From Streblospio benedicti (taxonomy: Eukaryota > Annelida > Polychaeta > Spionida > Spionidae): a stretch of DNA of 64,000 nt. The stretch lies in NCBI GenBank assembly GCA_019095985.1, contig CM032666.1:47715895-47779894 (forward strand), written 5' to 3'. Positions 1-63,749 of this stretch are shown one piece after another. Positions within the stretch are counted from its first letter, which is position 1, and the number at the start of each line of letters is the position of its first letter. Under the pieces are notes generated by a model, which saw only the letters and a program-made list of their open reading frames with translations, had not been told where the DNA came from and made no database searches. Both the position numbers and the translations under genes were made by a program.

Positions 1-875
<875 letters not shown>

Positions 876-3162
876 TAATCTAGAAACTGAAATGCAAGTC
901 GGTTTTGCGGAGAAATATTTGAATGGAAGTGCATGAGTGTAATTTTAGGAAATTATACATAGTGGTAAATGGATTAACTTTGATATATTCAAAAAGAGAT
1001 ACACTCTTGATTATGATACTAATTTCATATACATGTAATTCTAATTGTGTTAAAATGTGGATTGATGGTTGATTGTTATTATGCCACATTCATAATATTT
1101 TTTGTAAAACGGCTTAATGTTTCATTTTACAATTTGTGATGCTCTAAAAGAACGAGATTATAAACACCGTCATTAATCTGATTTAAGTTGGCATATTGTT
1201 CAACTTTTCTATGTTACAGTCAAAGCAAAAAGTATGTTGATTTTGTTAATGATTTCATTATTATGAAGATAGTGTCTACTATTTAATTTAGATGCTTTTC
1301 ATAACATTTGTAGAAGAACAAATATATTTTTGTAACTTTTTTTCCAATTATTTTATTGCTTTTGTTCTGTCTCAATTATGTGTACGATTGTCAATAGTAT
1401 TAATGTCATGTGATGATGTCCAACAAGTGGTATGAAATATCAGTCATAGTTATAATTTTGTATCAAATTATGTTGAAGCTAAAAGTTTTGCAAGCATTCA
1501 TTTTGATTACATGAATCATGTATGGCTTTTAAAAACGCATGTAAGAAAGACAAAGTTTTTGATTCTTCAATATGTTTAGTCTCATCAAAATATTTAGAAA
1601 TTCTTGTAATTAGCATTATGGAATTGATAATGTCTTCATACATTTCTTTACCTATAATTTCAAAATTAATGCAATAAATTATAGTTACATACTGAATTTA
1701 AGTTCTCTAGTTGTTTTCTTGACAATGACCAATTTATTGATTTAATAGCCAATTTTAGTCCATTGTCCATTTGACTATGAGTAATCGTTCTTGGTTCTGG
1801 GTACCAGTGTACATTCGTTTCTGATAACATGCAGATCTGAGAGGGTGCAGAGAGGTCATGCACTCGTTTTTCCCAACAAAATATTTCATTTTCATGTAGT
1901 TTTTGGCATGTCCACCATCAATCATGCTTATGAAACCCATGAGATCACTTAATATTAACTCCGCACACTGGTACAGTGCTTGGTAGCAGGTACGACGGGA
2001 GGAAGGTAGTGTCAGGACCGCATGACAAAGTTGTGATGGTGCTATCGATAAGGATTGTCGGTGGGTTTGTTCAAGGTTTCCACAGAATATGGAAAAGTAA
2101 TTAAAATTGATTTTTTTTCAAGATCTTGTGAAAGTAATTGAAGTTTGTGAGGAGGCATTGAAATACTATTTTTTTAAGCCATTGAACAAAAAGTCATTGA
2201 CTTTTGGTTAAACTGGTAATTTAAATGCTGTTTGACCAGAGATACAATATTTTGGTTACATTTGGCACCTTGATATCTTCCAAGTACATGTATCTCATTT
2301 TTACTTGCTTCACGAGAGATCGACACACCACAATTTGGTAATATATAGATATGTTAGAAAGAATAATAGAAATTTGTCCTATATTAGTGAACTCTGATCT
2401 TTACATAGACCCTATAATGAATTAACCTAGGTACATGTATCTAGAAAATTTCTTGGCCAAATTAGAATAATTGAAAAGTTATGGAATTTTAATGTGCAAA
2501 GCCTGGAAACCCTGTTGTAGTAGAAAAATATTGATAGAAGACCTTGAGTAGGGGACAGTTAACACGCCTTAAGCTGGAGACCAAAGAAAGGGTCTTGTGA
2601 AATTGTATCCTTTGTATACATGAGTTAAAAGGTATATGCTTTTCAAGTAAAAATGCAATGAAGTAATATATACCGGCATATCACCAACTCCTTTAAAATT
2701 GTATATGGCACTAAAATCTCTATATTTGTATCAAAAATTTTAAAATTGTGTTTGCATTTATATTAAACATTGGGTGTGCACATTATCCTGATCACTTTAC
2801 AGACCCCAGAATGATAATCATATTTTATTGCCACTTTACTCGTGTTTATTGAAATATCAATTTTTCTCAAATTTAACAAATGAAGAATTATTTTTTGACA
2901 TAGAAAATATTGCCTCACTATCACATCAGAACCTTCATACCTTATATGAATATCATTCATATATTTTTTGAACCTGCAAAGGCTTCAAATCACTTACAAG
3001 ATAGAATATGAAACACAATGCACTTAAATGGTTAATAATAATGATTGAACCAGTTGTTAACAGTTAACATCAACGTTCAGACTACAAGTAAAAAGTAAGC
3101 TCAGTCGATTTTACCTTCATGTCATTATTTTAAATACACAGAATAATTTGAAGACGAAATTA
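876..3162. other. Convergent intergenic region AK2-MGAT3
   Basis: AT-rich sequence holding the presumed 3' UTRs of AK2 (+) and MGAT3 (-). No coding exon is supported. Around 1865-1925 there is a segment like the interspersed family seen at 13.5 and 38.9 kb (shared accaaaatacttcattttc-like core and nearby ggcatgt). Confidence 0.5.
1673..1678 (+). terminator. Candidate polyadenylation signal for AK2
   Basis: AATAAA about 800 bp after the AK2 stop codon, the first canonical hexamer on the + strand there. It is a sequence match only; the cleavage site is unknown. Confidence 0.35.
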
Positions 3163-3168
3163 TTTATT
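3163..3168 (-). terminator. Candidate polyadenylation signal for MGAT3
   Basis: TTTATT on the + strand, reading AATAAA on the - strand, about 700 bp beyond the MGAT3 stop. It implies a roughly 0.7-kb 3' UTR. Sequence match only. Confidence 0.3.
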
Positions 3169-3869
3169 TTCTTAAAATATCTTGGATTCATTATTTTTTA
3201 AATTAAAGTGTACAAAAAGCTATCAATTTAGGTACATAGATAAAAAAAGTTATAAATGAGAAAACACTGTATCAAATCTAACTATTGATAATTCTCTAGA
3301 TCGCCCCTCGGCTTAGATATATATATTTATATAATACAAACTATATTATTTTATATATTTGACATCTATTTTAAAGTATAGACCTTTTTTTTAAATAAGT
3401 ATATTTCTCTAACTGTCTTTCTACGTGGTTAAAGATTTGTGCATATTTTTATAGCACTCACATTAAAACTATGTTTAGTGCATGAACAAATCTTGCACAG
3501 TAGTTAGGATTTAGTCTCCACTTGTGTATATCAGTTTAATTGTTATAAAATTGTACATACATGTTCACATATTTCACAGCGAAATTTTGCCAATGAAAAT
3601 TCTTATGCATTACCGAAGTTTCAGCATACAAAGAAAGGGTAGATTTGTAATTTAACGTAGATAATTAAAAGTCATAAAAATGAATAATCTCATGAACAAT
3701 GTCATGCCATAATACATGCAATTACCTAAATTACATAAGTGTTAAAAATATCACATTTTTATCTTAATCACAAAAATTACGCAAGTTCACAAAATCAATA
3801 AAGTTGTGCGAAAAATTGCCACATCCAAACCATCATTCCCCATTACAACAATTATCATTCAATAACCAA

Positions 3870-7470
<3,601 letters not shown>

Positions 7471-10400
7471 TACTTTTTCATATAGGGAAGCTGCACGACG
7501 CTTGCGTTTCTTTTATTCGTACCTTGCTTTGACCACAAACCGCATTAACTACCCGATTTTTAAAGTGAAAAACATTGAATTATCGCTTTAGATTATAACT
7601 TACAAAATGTAATCAGCTATGTTGTAAGTATCTCGTTGCATTATAGATTAGCTAAGATTATATATTTCCTTCCATGGTCAGAACTATTCTTGCAACTTTG
7701 ATAAGTAATTATTCTACCTCGTTCTCAAGGAATCAATCTCACAAGAAAAGATGGTTCGAGATGAAGCTGGTCTGTTTAGAAGACAGGTTCAAAATGCTGC
7801 TACTATTTCTAGTTTCCTCATTATGGACGTGTAAGAAAGGCTAAACAAATCCACCGATTTAGCAATGCTAGCTCTCTCTGGGTAAAGAGCGTTTTGAATG
7901 ATATTCCTTTAGTATGCAACATTCTATCGTTTGACACACGCGGGGCATCTTTGCTTTGACGTGTACCCACTGCTAGGCTCTAACCAATTTCATCTGAAAT
8001 AGAGAAAGATATATTCAATGATTTGATTATCTGATGATCACATAACGGTGCGCCTGAAACACACGACACATTCAAAAAGAAAGACTCACAAAGGTTTCAC
8101 AGTGTGTGAGCCTGGTATTTACGTCGACAGTGTGATGACAATTTTCAAAATTCCATTTAAATTGAGATTTGTTTTGTTTGGTGTTTCATCGCTATCTTTT
8201 CCTATATATACATCCCTATATCGATGCTGTAAAGAACTTCACGGTGAATTCGTAGGGTCTTATTTTCTGTTTGTAATTTTTACTTCGCACATAAGATACA
8301 GTACGGTGTACTAAAATGTATGAAATATGTTCCAAGGAGGGCAATTTTCCCTGACAGAACTACATGCTAATGCAATATATAGGAAAGTATATGTTTTCAG
8401 AGCCCATTATCTCAAATTAGTTCCCGAGTTATGTATTCATTGCATATATAGGAATGTGGTATACATATAAAATATTGTAGACCGAGGATAAACGTGTCTC
8501 GACCTCCTGAAGGTCAGAGAATCCAGAAAAAATAAAGTCAACTCGGGCATCGAATCAGTCGTATTATTGTAGCCTCTATGTAATTAGCACTTCATTGGTT
8601 CTGCCACATTGGAGTTTTAATAGGTATAATGCTCTTTCCACCCCATGTTTTTCTTAACTCATACTTCACAGTAAAAACGCAATGGGCATTCGTGATTGCC
8701 ACACTGTGCGACAATGCACAATAAATACCATTGGCGGGATTGATTCGTTTTATTATCACGTGTTATTTACCATCTAATTTCTTATTTGGGCCGTTGAGAA
8801 ACAGCAAACCATAACACGGGAACTTCATCATGAACATCGCCAGGAAGGCTAGCTTTATAAGGAAAAATGTTAGGATGATCGAGTTAGCCTTACAATATCA
8901 CGTAGAAAAGCAAGAAGATGGTCCAGATCAACATCTCAATAATCCGTAACGGGAGCCGACAGGCCTAAAAAATCAAAATCACTTCTCCAGAGAAGTGATA
9001 ACAATGTTTGGGCCAGAACCAGGCAGATGTGGCAGATGTGTGACATTTCCTCCAGGATGACTGCATCAATCGTACAGCATCGTGCAGCATTGGCCACAAC
9101 TGAACTGATGGAACAGATGCTTCTGATTCACGATTCCATTGCTTCATATTGTAATCGTACTGGGTTTAACATTTTAAAGCCCCCAAACAGCTGGAAGTGT
9201 GCTATTTTCTACCGAACCAGCCTGAGCACTCCAAATTTGAGGCAAGATTATACGCACGATCCACATCGAAATGACACAATGACACTACTACAAGCGTCCG
9301 GCGTCTTCAAGAGCATCTGGAGATACTATTTTCTATGTGACATTGGGTGTTTACCCTATCCAAGATAAAATTATTAATAAAAGTATCATTCAGAAACAAA
9401 ACAATATCAGTATTTCAATACTAATGAATGAACGACATTGGCCGGGTTCTAGTTGTTCATAATCGAATAGGTACTATACACGCAATTAACTCCAAGAAAA
9501 AAATACGTGTACATTATTTAAAATGAATACAATGCATCTTGTTGTGTCGCCACGAGTTACACATGTATCTCCGGGGTGTTTTAGCTGAAAGAAGAAACGT
9601 GAAATGTCGAAAAGCCAAATCCAGCCACCGATTGTGCAAAGTGATACATGTACCCACGAGACTGTCTGCATTACGTATCTGGGGTATCGTTTATACGGCA
9701 ATTCTGACAATGGCGTAAAGGTCAATGTGAATGTATTAAGGCACCGCAGTAATAAGATTTTGAATTGACATGGACGTCGATATTACCAGGATTTATACAA
9801 TTGTGCATTTCACAACCAGCTCTGAACTAGAGCAATTCATCTCCATTCATTTGGCATATATGTTCATATATGGAGTACTTGCATCTGGTTTATTGACACG
9901 GAAGGAATGACAATAGAATGAGGATTTCACGACATGATAAGGAGCGCATTATCAACACGAGCGCATTATCCTATATGGTCTCCGTATAAACTGAAAAGTG
10001 GCAGCAATGAGCAGAGGTGAAATGTCATACTCACAGCATACGCTGCATCTTATAATCTCTATAAAAAGAATTATGCTGCTCAGAACAATGTCGCCTGGGC
10101 CTGGCTACCAATTTGTACTTGTGATCAGTGGGAACGTGTCATTACAGCAGCCGGAAGGCCACCATGCCGCGGAACTGAGGCAACACGCGACACTGGTCTT
10201 ATGACGGAGGAAACAAATTGAAAACACAGGCCGCTCACGAGGATGCTATCTAGTGGACTAGGAAATCATATCGACTACTTGCTTATGGTGTTTGAATGCC
10301 AGTGGTACATTAAAAATCAGTCTTCTTATGTGTACTTCAGTTGAATGTAGCCCACGTTTATGTTGCATTTGTTTAGAAGCTCGGTGGAATGATAAAGTAA

Positions 10401-10717
10401 TATACAAACTCCACTGATTTGATGGATGCCAATTTCCACATCGTTACAGTTATTGGTGTGACAGATAGCGATAACAGTTGCATATCTGCATTTCCTTGAC
10501 TAATTGACTACATGTACGTATATCTAATACAATCAGCGTCGTGCACAATATAGATGTCGCTTGATTAGAATAAATCAATGTCAACACAATATATATGGAG
10601 TGTTGCATCAATCCTAATCACGCGGTCAATACTAGCCACACCTTCCTATATAGGGTTACTTCTCCCAATAATTATCTGAAATTTATTTTGTTTTTATGTT
10701 TATGCTAAGTTTTATGG
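7471..10717. other. MGAT3 5' flank; no gene seen
   Basis: Contains the MGAT3 5' UTR and presumably its promoter, but no TATA box or other defined element can be assigned. Scattered short open frames, such as 9027-9365 on the + strand, have no recognisable domain or splice support. Confidence 0.5.
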
Positions 10718-10720
10718 AAA

Positions 10721-10799
<79 letters not shown>

Positions 10800-11024
10800 A
10801 CAAACGAACGAACGAACGAACGAACGAACGAATGAATGAATGAATGAATGAATGAATGAATGAATGAATGCATGCATGAATAATGAATGAATGAATGAAT
10901 GAATGAATGAATGAATGAATGAATGAATGAGTGAATGAGTGAGTGAGTGAAGTGAGTGAGTGAGTGAGTGAGTGAGTGAATAAATAAATATATAGATAAA
11001 TGATTAAATGAATAAATAAATAGC
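10718..11024. repeat. Compound tetranucleotide microsatellite
   Basis: About 300 bp made of successive tetranucleotide blocks in one register: AAAT (to about 10800), AACG (about 10801-10830), AATG (about 10830-10928, with a catgcatg interruption), GAGT (about 10929-10978), and AAAT-like again to the end. Neighbouring blocks differ by one or two substitutions per unit. Long open frames on the - strand here are translations of the repeat. Confidence 0.95.
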
Positions 11025-14000
11025 AATAAGTTTGTACTGTCATAACTTATGCTGTTGTGTAAAGCATCGTGAATGTGGCGTCTCTACTGTTGATGTCATC
11101 AGTCTGCACTGACGTAATATGGACACCGTGCTGGGTATCAGGGCCAGGAAATCAAATTGGCCATCCATTGGACCATTTCAAGGGGAACAATTGGTGCTAG
11201 AGCTGGGCCTGAATTGTGGACTATTAACCCACTCGTTGGATAGGGGAGAGGGATGTTAATGTTGCTGCCACCTACCGCTTAGGAAACGTGTTTAGGCTTT
11301 TTTTAAAACCATGGGCGTGTAAGTCCCACTTTACCAGTCAGATACGAATGGAACAACATGGATGCGAATCACTTCACGTGGAGGATTCAGCGCGAATAGG
11401 GTGGATGGGGAACTGTTTATAGAAGCCACCTTTCAAGCTGGCAATAAACTATAATACGAGTCAAACATAATAGAACATAAGAGAAGAGAACCGGAGCAGG
11501 ACATGAACCGACTTAAACAAGAACACTGCAAGAATCAAACACGACTGGAATTCTATTATTTTCGTGACGCTGTACTCAGCCACCAAGCCTATATGTAACT
11601 TTTATACCACAACAAAATGATTATCAATGTGTCACCAATGCCACTAAAGTTGCACCCAGTGTTTTAAATGTAGCACTACCAAATTAATTTCACTTGTCAA
11701 TTTTCAAAGTATTGTTGATTTACCACAGTTATCGCATATTTTACAAAGTATCCAGAGTCGATTGATTAATATGTTTGATTTCTTTTCATTTTAACTGAAA
11801 CTTTCGCAAAATTGTTAACTGAGATATTGGCACAATGAAACCAGCGGCTAGAATCAGGGAGAAGTTGCGAGGGAGGCAGCCGGAACTTTAGCAGGGGCTG
11901 GTTACCGGATGATTGATGAGAAATGGCCGAGAATTTATCCACACAAATCTTTTCAAGAGCCCCACCAGTTCACCAAGCCCTGCCTGGATATCTAATGACC
12001 GGTTTCTAACACTCATAATTCAGATAGCTCGTTATAGTGGGGGAAACAAAGCTGGCATGATATACTGCCATGGATATTTAGGGTAAGATTGATGACTGAC
12101 GCACTCCCATGAAACTCACATCAGACAAAACTAACCCTGGCGGAAAATGCAGTAAAATGTAGTGGAAAAAGAAGAGAGTTCGAGCTGCCGCCTGGTGGTG
12201 CCGTGTGATGGACGCTTGCTGCAGTCTTAATAGTTCATGCCCAAATAAATAATTCAAGGCTGTGGGCTATTTTCATACTGGGCATTATTCTCGTTGCCAT
12301 GGATAATAGTGAGCAATGCGCTTTGCCATTGTTCTAACTGTGATAGCCATTAGGTGTTTTGCGATATGTAGACTATCCTTCAAACACTACTATTATATGC
12401 CCTACGTCCACATGGTACATGTGTGTATTGCATAAGGTTAATTGTTGCTGTTTTGTGTTATGGATACTAGTCTGATGAGACAAACTATCCATAATTGATC
12501 TAATATACAATTTTTGTGTCCAGTTTCATCCCATTTATATATTTCGAAAACATGTAAAACTGACAAAATACTGAACTTCACGTTAATTCATAGGTTGATA
12601 ATACGTAATCGCTAGAAAAAAATAACATCCATACTTCTATGCCGCGTATTGCAGTAAATAACCGTGCTGTGTAATTACCTATATTTTGTCATCGCCAAGT
12701 CTGGCGTGCACGGCCTGTTTTAATTCGGCAAGGAAATGAGACCGAGAGCCCTGATCCGTGCTCGTGTCTGTCCTGTCGTACATAAACCTCGCGCATAATT
12801 AGCATAGATAATCATAAAGCAGCGCCGGCGTCTGATGCAATCTGCATGTAATTGGAATAGGCTTCTCTCGGACTGAACGTTAACACCCTTGATTCCCTTT
12901 ATTGTAGCTTAGAATAACGAATTCACTGCTTTTATGTCGACTGACGACGGAATAGGTTTATCTTATTATTTCATCGCGATGCATTAATTGTGGACGCTAC
13001 GAGACATTTGACTTTCTGGTTGTTTGTCGAATGAATGGATTGCCCGATAGCTTTGAGAAGCTACCCGTTTAGCCAGATATATTGAGGGGAAAGTCGTAGT
13101 CCTTTTGAACACGAACCAGACATGTGCCCGCGGCAGATAAGACGGGCTCGTCGATCGGTTTTCTGTATGGGAATTGATCTTTAAGTTAATCTGTCACGAT
13201 GTTGTGATATTTAACAGAAAGAAGTAGCGACATCTGGTCCAGATGTGGATGGCAGTGATTGAATTGCTCTGTGCCCATTTTAGATCAATTGAAAGCAGAC
13301 GCGTACATAATAGCCAGTGGTTTAGGCTGTACGCATGACTGTACATGTTTACTGATCATATACATGCATATGTTTATTACGTACACATGGAATTAGACTT
13401 CTAAATCCAAAATGAAAGTCATTTAGATAAATGTTTATTTCAATTTACTAAAAACTAATAACTGCATTGGTTTGGCAATAAATGTATTTTAATATTTCAC
13501 ACACAACCCTTTGGCAGATCCAGGGGTCTGCAGCAGGGGCCGCTCCCGCACCCCCTTCTACCCCCCCCCACCGCACACTCGTACCAAAATACTTCATTTT
13601 TAAGGGTTTCTTGGCATGTACGCCATCGACCGTGCGTATAACGTGATGCCTTATTCGCGCCCACCCCTTCCTTTACCAAAAATCTGGATTTGCCATTGCA
13701 ACCATGGATAGTCATAGACGTGTAGAACTATATAGTGTTCGAAGATGGATGAATTATTCTCCCCAGTTTGTAACGCTCACTCGAGCAGGCCTAGACACCA
13801 CTCGTGAAAGCTAGTGTAAATATACCAATACCCTTATAATACTAGTATATAAATTTCTTCAGCTGCGTCCTGCAATACTAGTCGCCACTGCACATACAGC
13901 CAGTTTTATTACCCGTCCGCATTTCTTAGCATCTTATTTGCTCAAGGAAATGGATGGAGGAAATAACTAGCTTTATAGCACGTTATAAGATTCATGTTTG

Positions 14001-17000
14001 TCATATCGTGATCTGATGTTACCTCATTCGTAAGCTAGATTACATACTTCATATATATTTCCGTGAAACTTGGTTATTCCAGATCCACTTTCTTATATCA
14101 CTGTGCATACATGTACCCATAAAATGTCGTTTGATGAAGACGTTTAACTTTGTATTGGAAAATTTAAAGGTAACCGTCTGAATTATTTGTAAAATAGCAA
14201 TATTAATGGTTTGTGACATAACAATGTTTTAATTATCCAAACAAGAATGTCCAATCACTGTAACTGCGTTTTTTGTGTACATTTGGGGCTCCTCTTACAC
14301 GTGGATAGACACGCTTTTATCGATCAGTCCGTTCAATGTCTCGGATTTCAGAATGGTCGTAATCACTGGTAATCTTGGAAGAAAATATAAGAGACACATG
14401 TACGTCAATTATGGTAAATTATAATCCCGTGTTCCGTTTCTAGCAGAGCATCTTCTATCATGTACAAGCATTAGACACGAGCGTTTGCATTTACACCACA
14501 CCCCACATAAAACTTTTACATATAAACCACAAGTAGAAAAATGAATAAATCCGAATTTTTTTAATAAATTCAATCTGTCTATAATGATAATACATTGCTT
14601 GTAGATATACATTTTTTTCTAAGTAATAAAAAGCAGTCAAACAAAAAGACATGCCATGATGCATACTAGTATACATTTTTCTGATTTAGTAGATAGAAAC
14701 ACAATTACTGCAGTTTTAGCATTAAACAGCAACGGATGCACATATATTAGCTACATATACCCCGTAAAACTACATTGTTACAGTCCGTCGATTTCACCTT
14801 CAAAGTTGATTTTCAGTTATAACCTACTCATCTGACATGGCCATCATTTGTTTTCCTGAGAGTTAGACGTCATGGATTATGAAAAATCATCTCATCTGTT
14901 TTACCATTTTGGCTGGCCCACTGCCTATATAGCTGCATGTAAGTGTTCATGTAAAACTACACTGTTACAGTCAGTCGATCTGATATCTGATATTCTGGAA
15001 CGCTAAATGACACAGAAACCTTTTCTCTAAAAACTTGCATTCCGTGTGACTACAAGGCAGCTGTTCACGTGGGCGTGCATAATAGATCGCCGATGTGGGA
15101 AAATCCACACACCAACACTGTTTTCTTTGCTACTTGTAAAGTACACGATGCTAATGAAAACTGAACACGGAATGGTCTACAATAATATGCTGCACATATC
15201 GTACACGGATGTCGTAGAGCAAAAGTGTACATTGTGTCTGATATTATATGGACACCGAGGTATTGATATACACAATGTAATAATATTGTCAGCGTATTGT
15301 ATTGTAGATTTTACACATACACAATCTGCCGTGCAAAATGGCTAAGTCACCAGAACCATACGAAGTGCATAGAAGTCAGTCACCTCAAATAACAAAATGA
15401 CAAAAGAAGAAATACATTATGAGAACAATCGACTCATCACAACCAAAGCATGTTACCATCGCATCTGTGATCCGAGATGTCGCACTCTAGTTCACCACTC
15501 CTGTCACTTGAGGCCAAGCTCCTCATTATTTCTTATCAAGCTCTTGAAAAAAACGGACTTCACTACATTGGTCATTCTTTAAACACGCTGTCCAGTATCC
15601 TCACGAGTTATTGTGTATCCAGATCCACAACGCAGGTGGATCAATGAAGGCTAAAGAGCAGCATCAGTACGCGAGATGTTGTGAGCAATACTGAGAGGAG
15701 AGGGATGCAGCAGTCGGCTACTGGCTAACTACTGGTCTGCTGCCTCATTCCCTCAGTGCTGGCACCGGGAGTTAGACTAGCGCTTGATATAATATGTGGT
15801 TATCATAATATTCTATTCTTCTACAGATTGCTGATGTGTTTTGGGAAGTGCCCCTATCGGAGGGTGTTCAGGGTAATGGGCTTAACTTTTTTTAGCCACG
15901 TGATTTTTTTTATTATCATTGGTTTATTTCGTTTTGATAATTACATGTACGTTTGTTAATAAGCTACACATATATTTTATGGGTATATTTTGAATTTTGA
16001 TTGATCAACATTTTGTCCACATAATACTCATTGACAAATTACCACTGTTTACTACTTATTCTAGATTGAGACTATTGCGACTACTAAATACATATAGCTT
16101 GAATTTGCAAATCTGTATAATGTTTGACGAGCCATGATGATAACCATATATATATGTAGACATATATAAAGTTAGACTTTTAGTCCAATAGACATAAACT
16201 CCATACATCTTGCTCAATTTCACGATTAAAAAGCCTGTAAGCATGGGAATATATTTTTCTGGTCCATCTGTAAGCCAAGGTATACTAATTTAACAGGATG
16301 TGAAAAGTACTTTCCCTTAATATTTGAGATTTCAGATGGTAGCAACATTTACATCAAGCGCAGAAAGTGCATTGAAATGCTACATACTTATAACATGTAG
16401 ACAGAAGAATCAGTGTTAAATGTGAAAATATAGTGAACTTGTTATGGATAAAATAATTTAGTAATATCAACTTACTTATAAATCTCGATTATCCCAGCCT
16501 TGATATGATAAGTCGATATGTTACCTATATAGGCAATCAAACTTGCATTGAATTCAAACATCATTAATGGTTATAAATGTCAATTATGTAGAGTATAATA
16601 TAAGAGTTAATTCATGTGCTGTGGGTATAATTATTAGTGATTGATACGTAATTAACAATTATCAATAACTCCCTGGTCTAGCTGCACCGTGACCTTAAAA
16701 AAGCGTGCTTGCGTTGTACTAATGTGAATGATTGACGTCGACATTCAAAACATTATGCAAAAAGTGACCACTGCAGAGATTTTGTGCGTTTTCTGAATAT
16801 CACGCCGTACAATCGCAAACTCTTCCGTTAACGCCCAATATTACTTTTCATTTTTGTCGCGCTCAGCAACCGGATTTGTTCCATCGACGTAGAAATTGAA
16901 ACTCAAAGACTGCTTATAAGGGGAATGTCACGTTCTAATGAACACTTCGTGAGGAAATAATATGCAACGTGGAAAATAAGCAGCTATTATATGCAATATG

Positions 17001-17536
17001 AAATGTTGTTGGCTGTAGAGTTTATAGATTTGGAGATATTATGGACAATTTTGTTAGACCCCCATTAAAATGAAGTGTTCACACCTAAATAACACATTAT
17101 GGTACCCTTTCTCCATCATTCATTTAGATATTGTGTTTCAACTGACGTGTGGAATATATGACATTTCTTTCTATGCTAGCCCCCAATTTTACATAGCCAA
17201 TGCTAGCTCCAGATGCTCCAAAAGACGCCAGAAATCAGAAAATAATATTGTCATCTTTTTTTATGGTGCCTCGTATGCATATATTGTGACAAAAACGTGT
17301 GTGATCGTCTGGAATGACGGTCTGTGACCTGTCTGATGGACTGGAAAAAAAGCAGACTCAATGGAAACAGCACACCATAGTTCGGGAACACCCTTTGGAA
17401 CATCGTCAACAATGCCACATTTCAGCAGAAATGCCTTACGCTGATCCCGTTAGCTCTCCAGACGACCAAGAAAAGCAAAAAAAGATGACCCAAAATCAAC
17501 ATGTTTTACATAATGTTATCCCAGTTTTCGCCTAAT
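11025..17536. other. Intergenic; no gene seen
   Basis: Mixed-composition intergenic DNA, with stretches at 12.7-13.3 kb richer in GC than the surroundings. No exon, RNA gene or complete element is supported apart from the interspersed repeat near 13.5 kb listed separately. Confidence 0.45.
13512..13625 (-). repeat. Partial copy of the ggcagatccagg interspersed family
   Basis: Begins ggcagatccaggg, then a C-rich tract, then an accaaaatacttcattttt core and agggttt. The same parts occur in reverse order and strand in the 157-bp element at 38883-39039. No clear second terminal repeat is visible. Confidence 0.45.
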
Positions 17537-17603
17537 GGGTGTGGGGGTGGGGGTGGGTGTGTGGGTGTGTGGGTGTGTGGGGTGGGTGTGTGTGTGGGGG
17601 GGG
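17537..17603 (+). repeat. G-rich GGGTGTG simple repeat
   Basis: Runs of gggtgtg and ggggt with several GGG tracts on the + strand, a possible quadruplex-forming stretch. Intergenic. Confidence 0.85.
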
Positions 17604-17961
17604 CTAATAGCACGGACAACCCAATCTGTAAACCGATGGAAAAACCATCTCTTACCATCATGATGTACATCGGTGAACATTATTTGTCAAAATTGATAAC
17701 AGATATGTTAATTTCCCATGCCCCACATGATTTCATCAACACGTGCACGGAGTGCTGATCCGTGAAACTTAGACTCTAATTTCAATGGAATATGGAAATA
17801 AATATAAAGGTTTTCACAACACACCGTGTATTAAAATAGTTCTAAAATGGTATGATGAATTTAATTCTTCCACAAAAGTCACATCTCTTATGACAAACCA
17901 CCACAGAAAAATAGCCCCGGGAAAAAAAAAAAAACAAAGGGGGTTTTAAGAAAAATTTCGA

Positions 17962-18061
17962 NNNNNNNNNNNNNNNNNNNNNNNNNNNNNNNNNNNNNNN
18001 NNNNNNNNNNNNNNNNNNNNNNNNNNNNNNNNNNNNNNNNNNNNNNNNNNNNNNNNNNNNN
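17962..18061. other. Assembly gap (100 N)
   Basis: Run of exactly 100 N, the usual placeholder for a gap of unknown size. I see no duplicated flanks here, unlike two of the other gaps. Confidence 0.98.
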
Positions 18062-18364
18062 TCCTCATTATTGGTTACAATTATTGCAAACTTGCCTTCC
18101 ATAAATTGATGGAATCAATATACGTGTAGGATGATATGGTTGGCAAATAAAAGTAATAAGAATCCTAACTCAATTTTAATGAAAAGTATATGTTATAAAA
18201 TATTTATGTAATTTTGAAAATTGTCATGCCACAATATAGAGACAAATAGTAAAACTTTTTCAAAATTATTTTGCCAAACTAACCTATTCTAAAAATAATG
18301 AAATACTAAAATACTCATGAGAATATATGTACATTGAATTAACATACTGCAGTCATTGGATTTT

Positions 18365-18370
18365 TTTATT
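18365..18370 (-). terminator. Candidate polyadenylation signal for the receptor phosphatase
   Basis: TTTATT on the + strand (AATAAA on the - strand), about 350 bp beyond the stop codon. Sequence match only. Confidence 0.3.
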
Positions 18371-18715
18371 GAAAACCTTCGTCAGACATGATTACATGTA
18401 CATGATTAACTGCATATCATACATATACCGTAAATATTCTAATAATGGCCTATCTCTAATACCCGCCTACGTCTACTGAGCTTGCAGGTATTCTGTTAAA
18501 CACCTGCCTCTAGAAACTCCCTATGATATTTCGAATTTATCATGCATTAAAAAGTGACTCTCTCCATGTATCCAAAAGTAAAAGAAATATATGTCCAAGT
18601 ACCCCCAAAAAGATGACACAACCAACAAATATAAAAGATGATTGGCTCCCTACTTGCTTAAAGATTTCTGTAAAAAGACAGCTTAACAAAATGAGCAAAT
18701 CACACATGGCGAAGA

Positions 18716-63749
<45,034 letters not shown>

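Noticed and set aside
9027-9368. 113-residue + strand open frame in the intergenic region
   Set aside because: No recognisable domain, no splice support, ordinary composition for chance frames.
10718-11024. CRISPR array
   Set aside because: Units are 4 bp without spacers; this is a eukaryotic microsatellite.
10683-11043. Three overlapping - strand frames of Phe-Ile-His-Ser repeats
   Set aside because: Produced by tetranucleotide repeats whose units lack stops; no gene.
15046-15345. 99-residue + strand frame in the intergenic region
   Set aside because: No domain, no conserved motif recognised and no splice context; consistent with chance.
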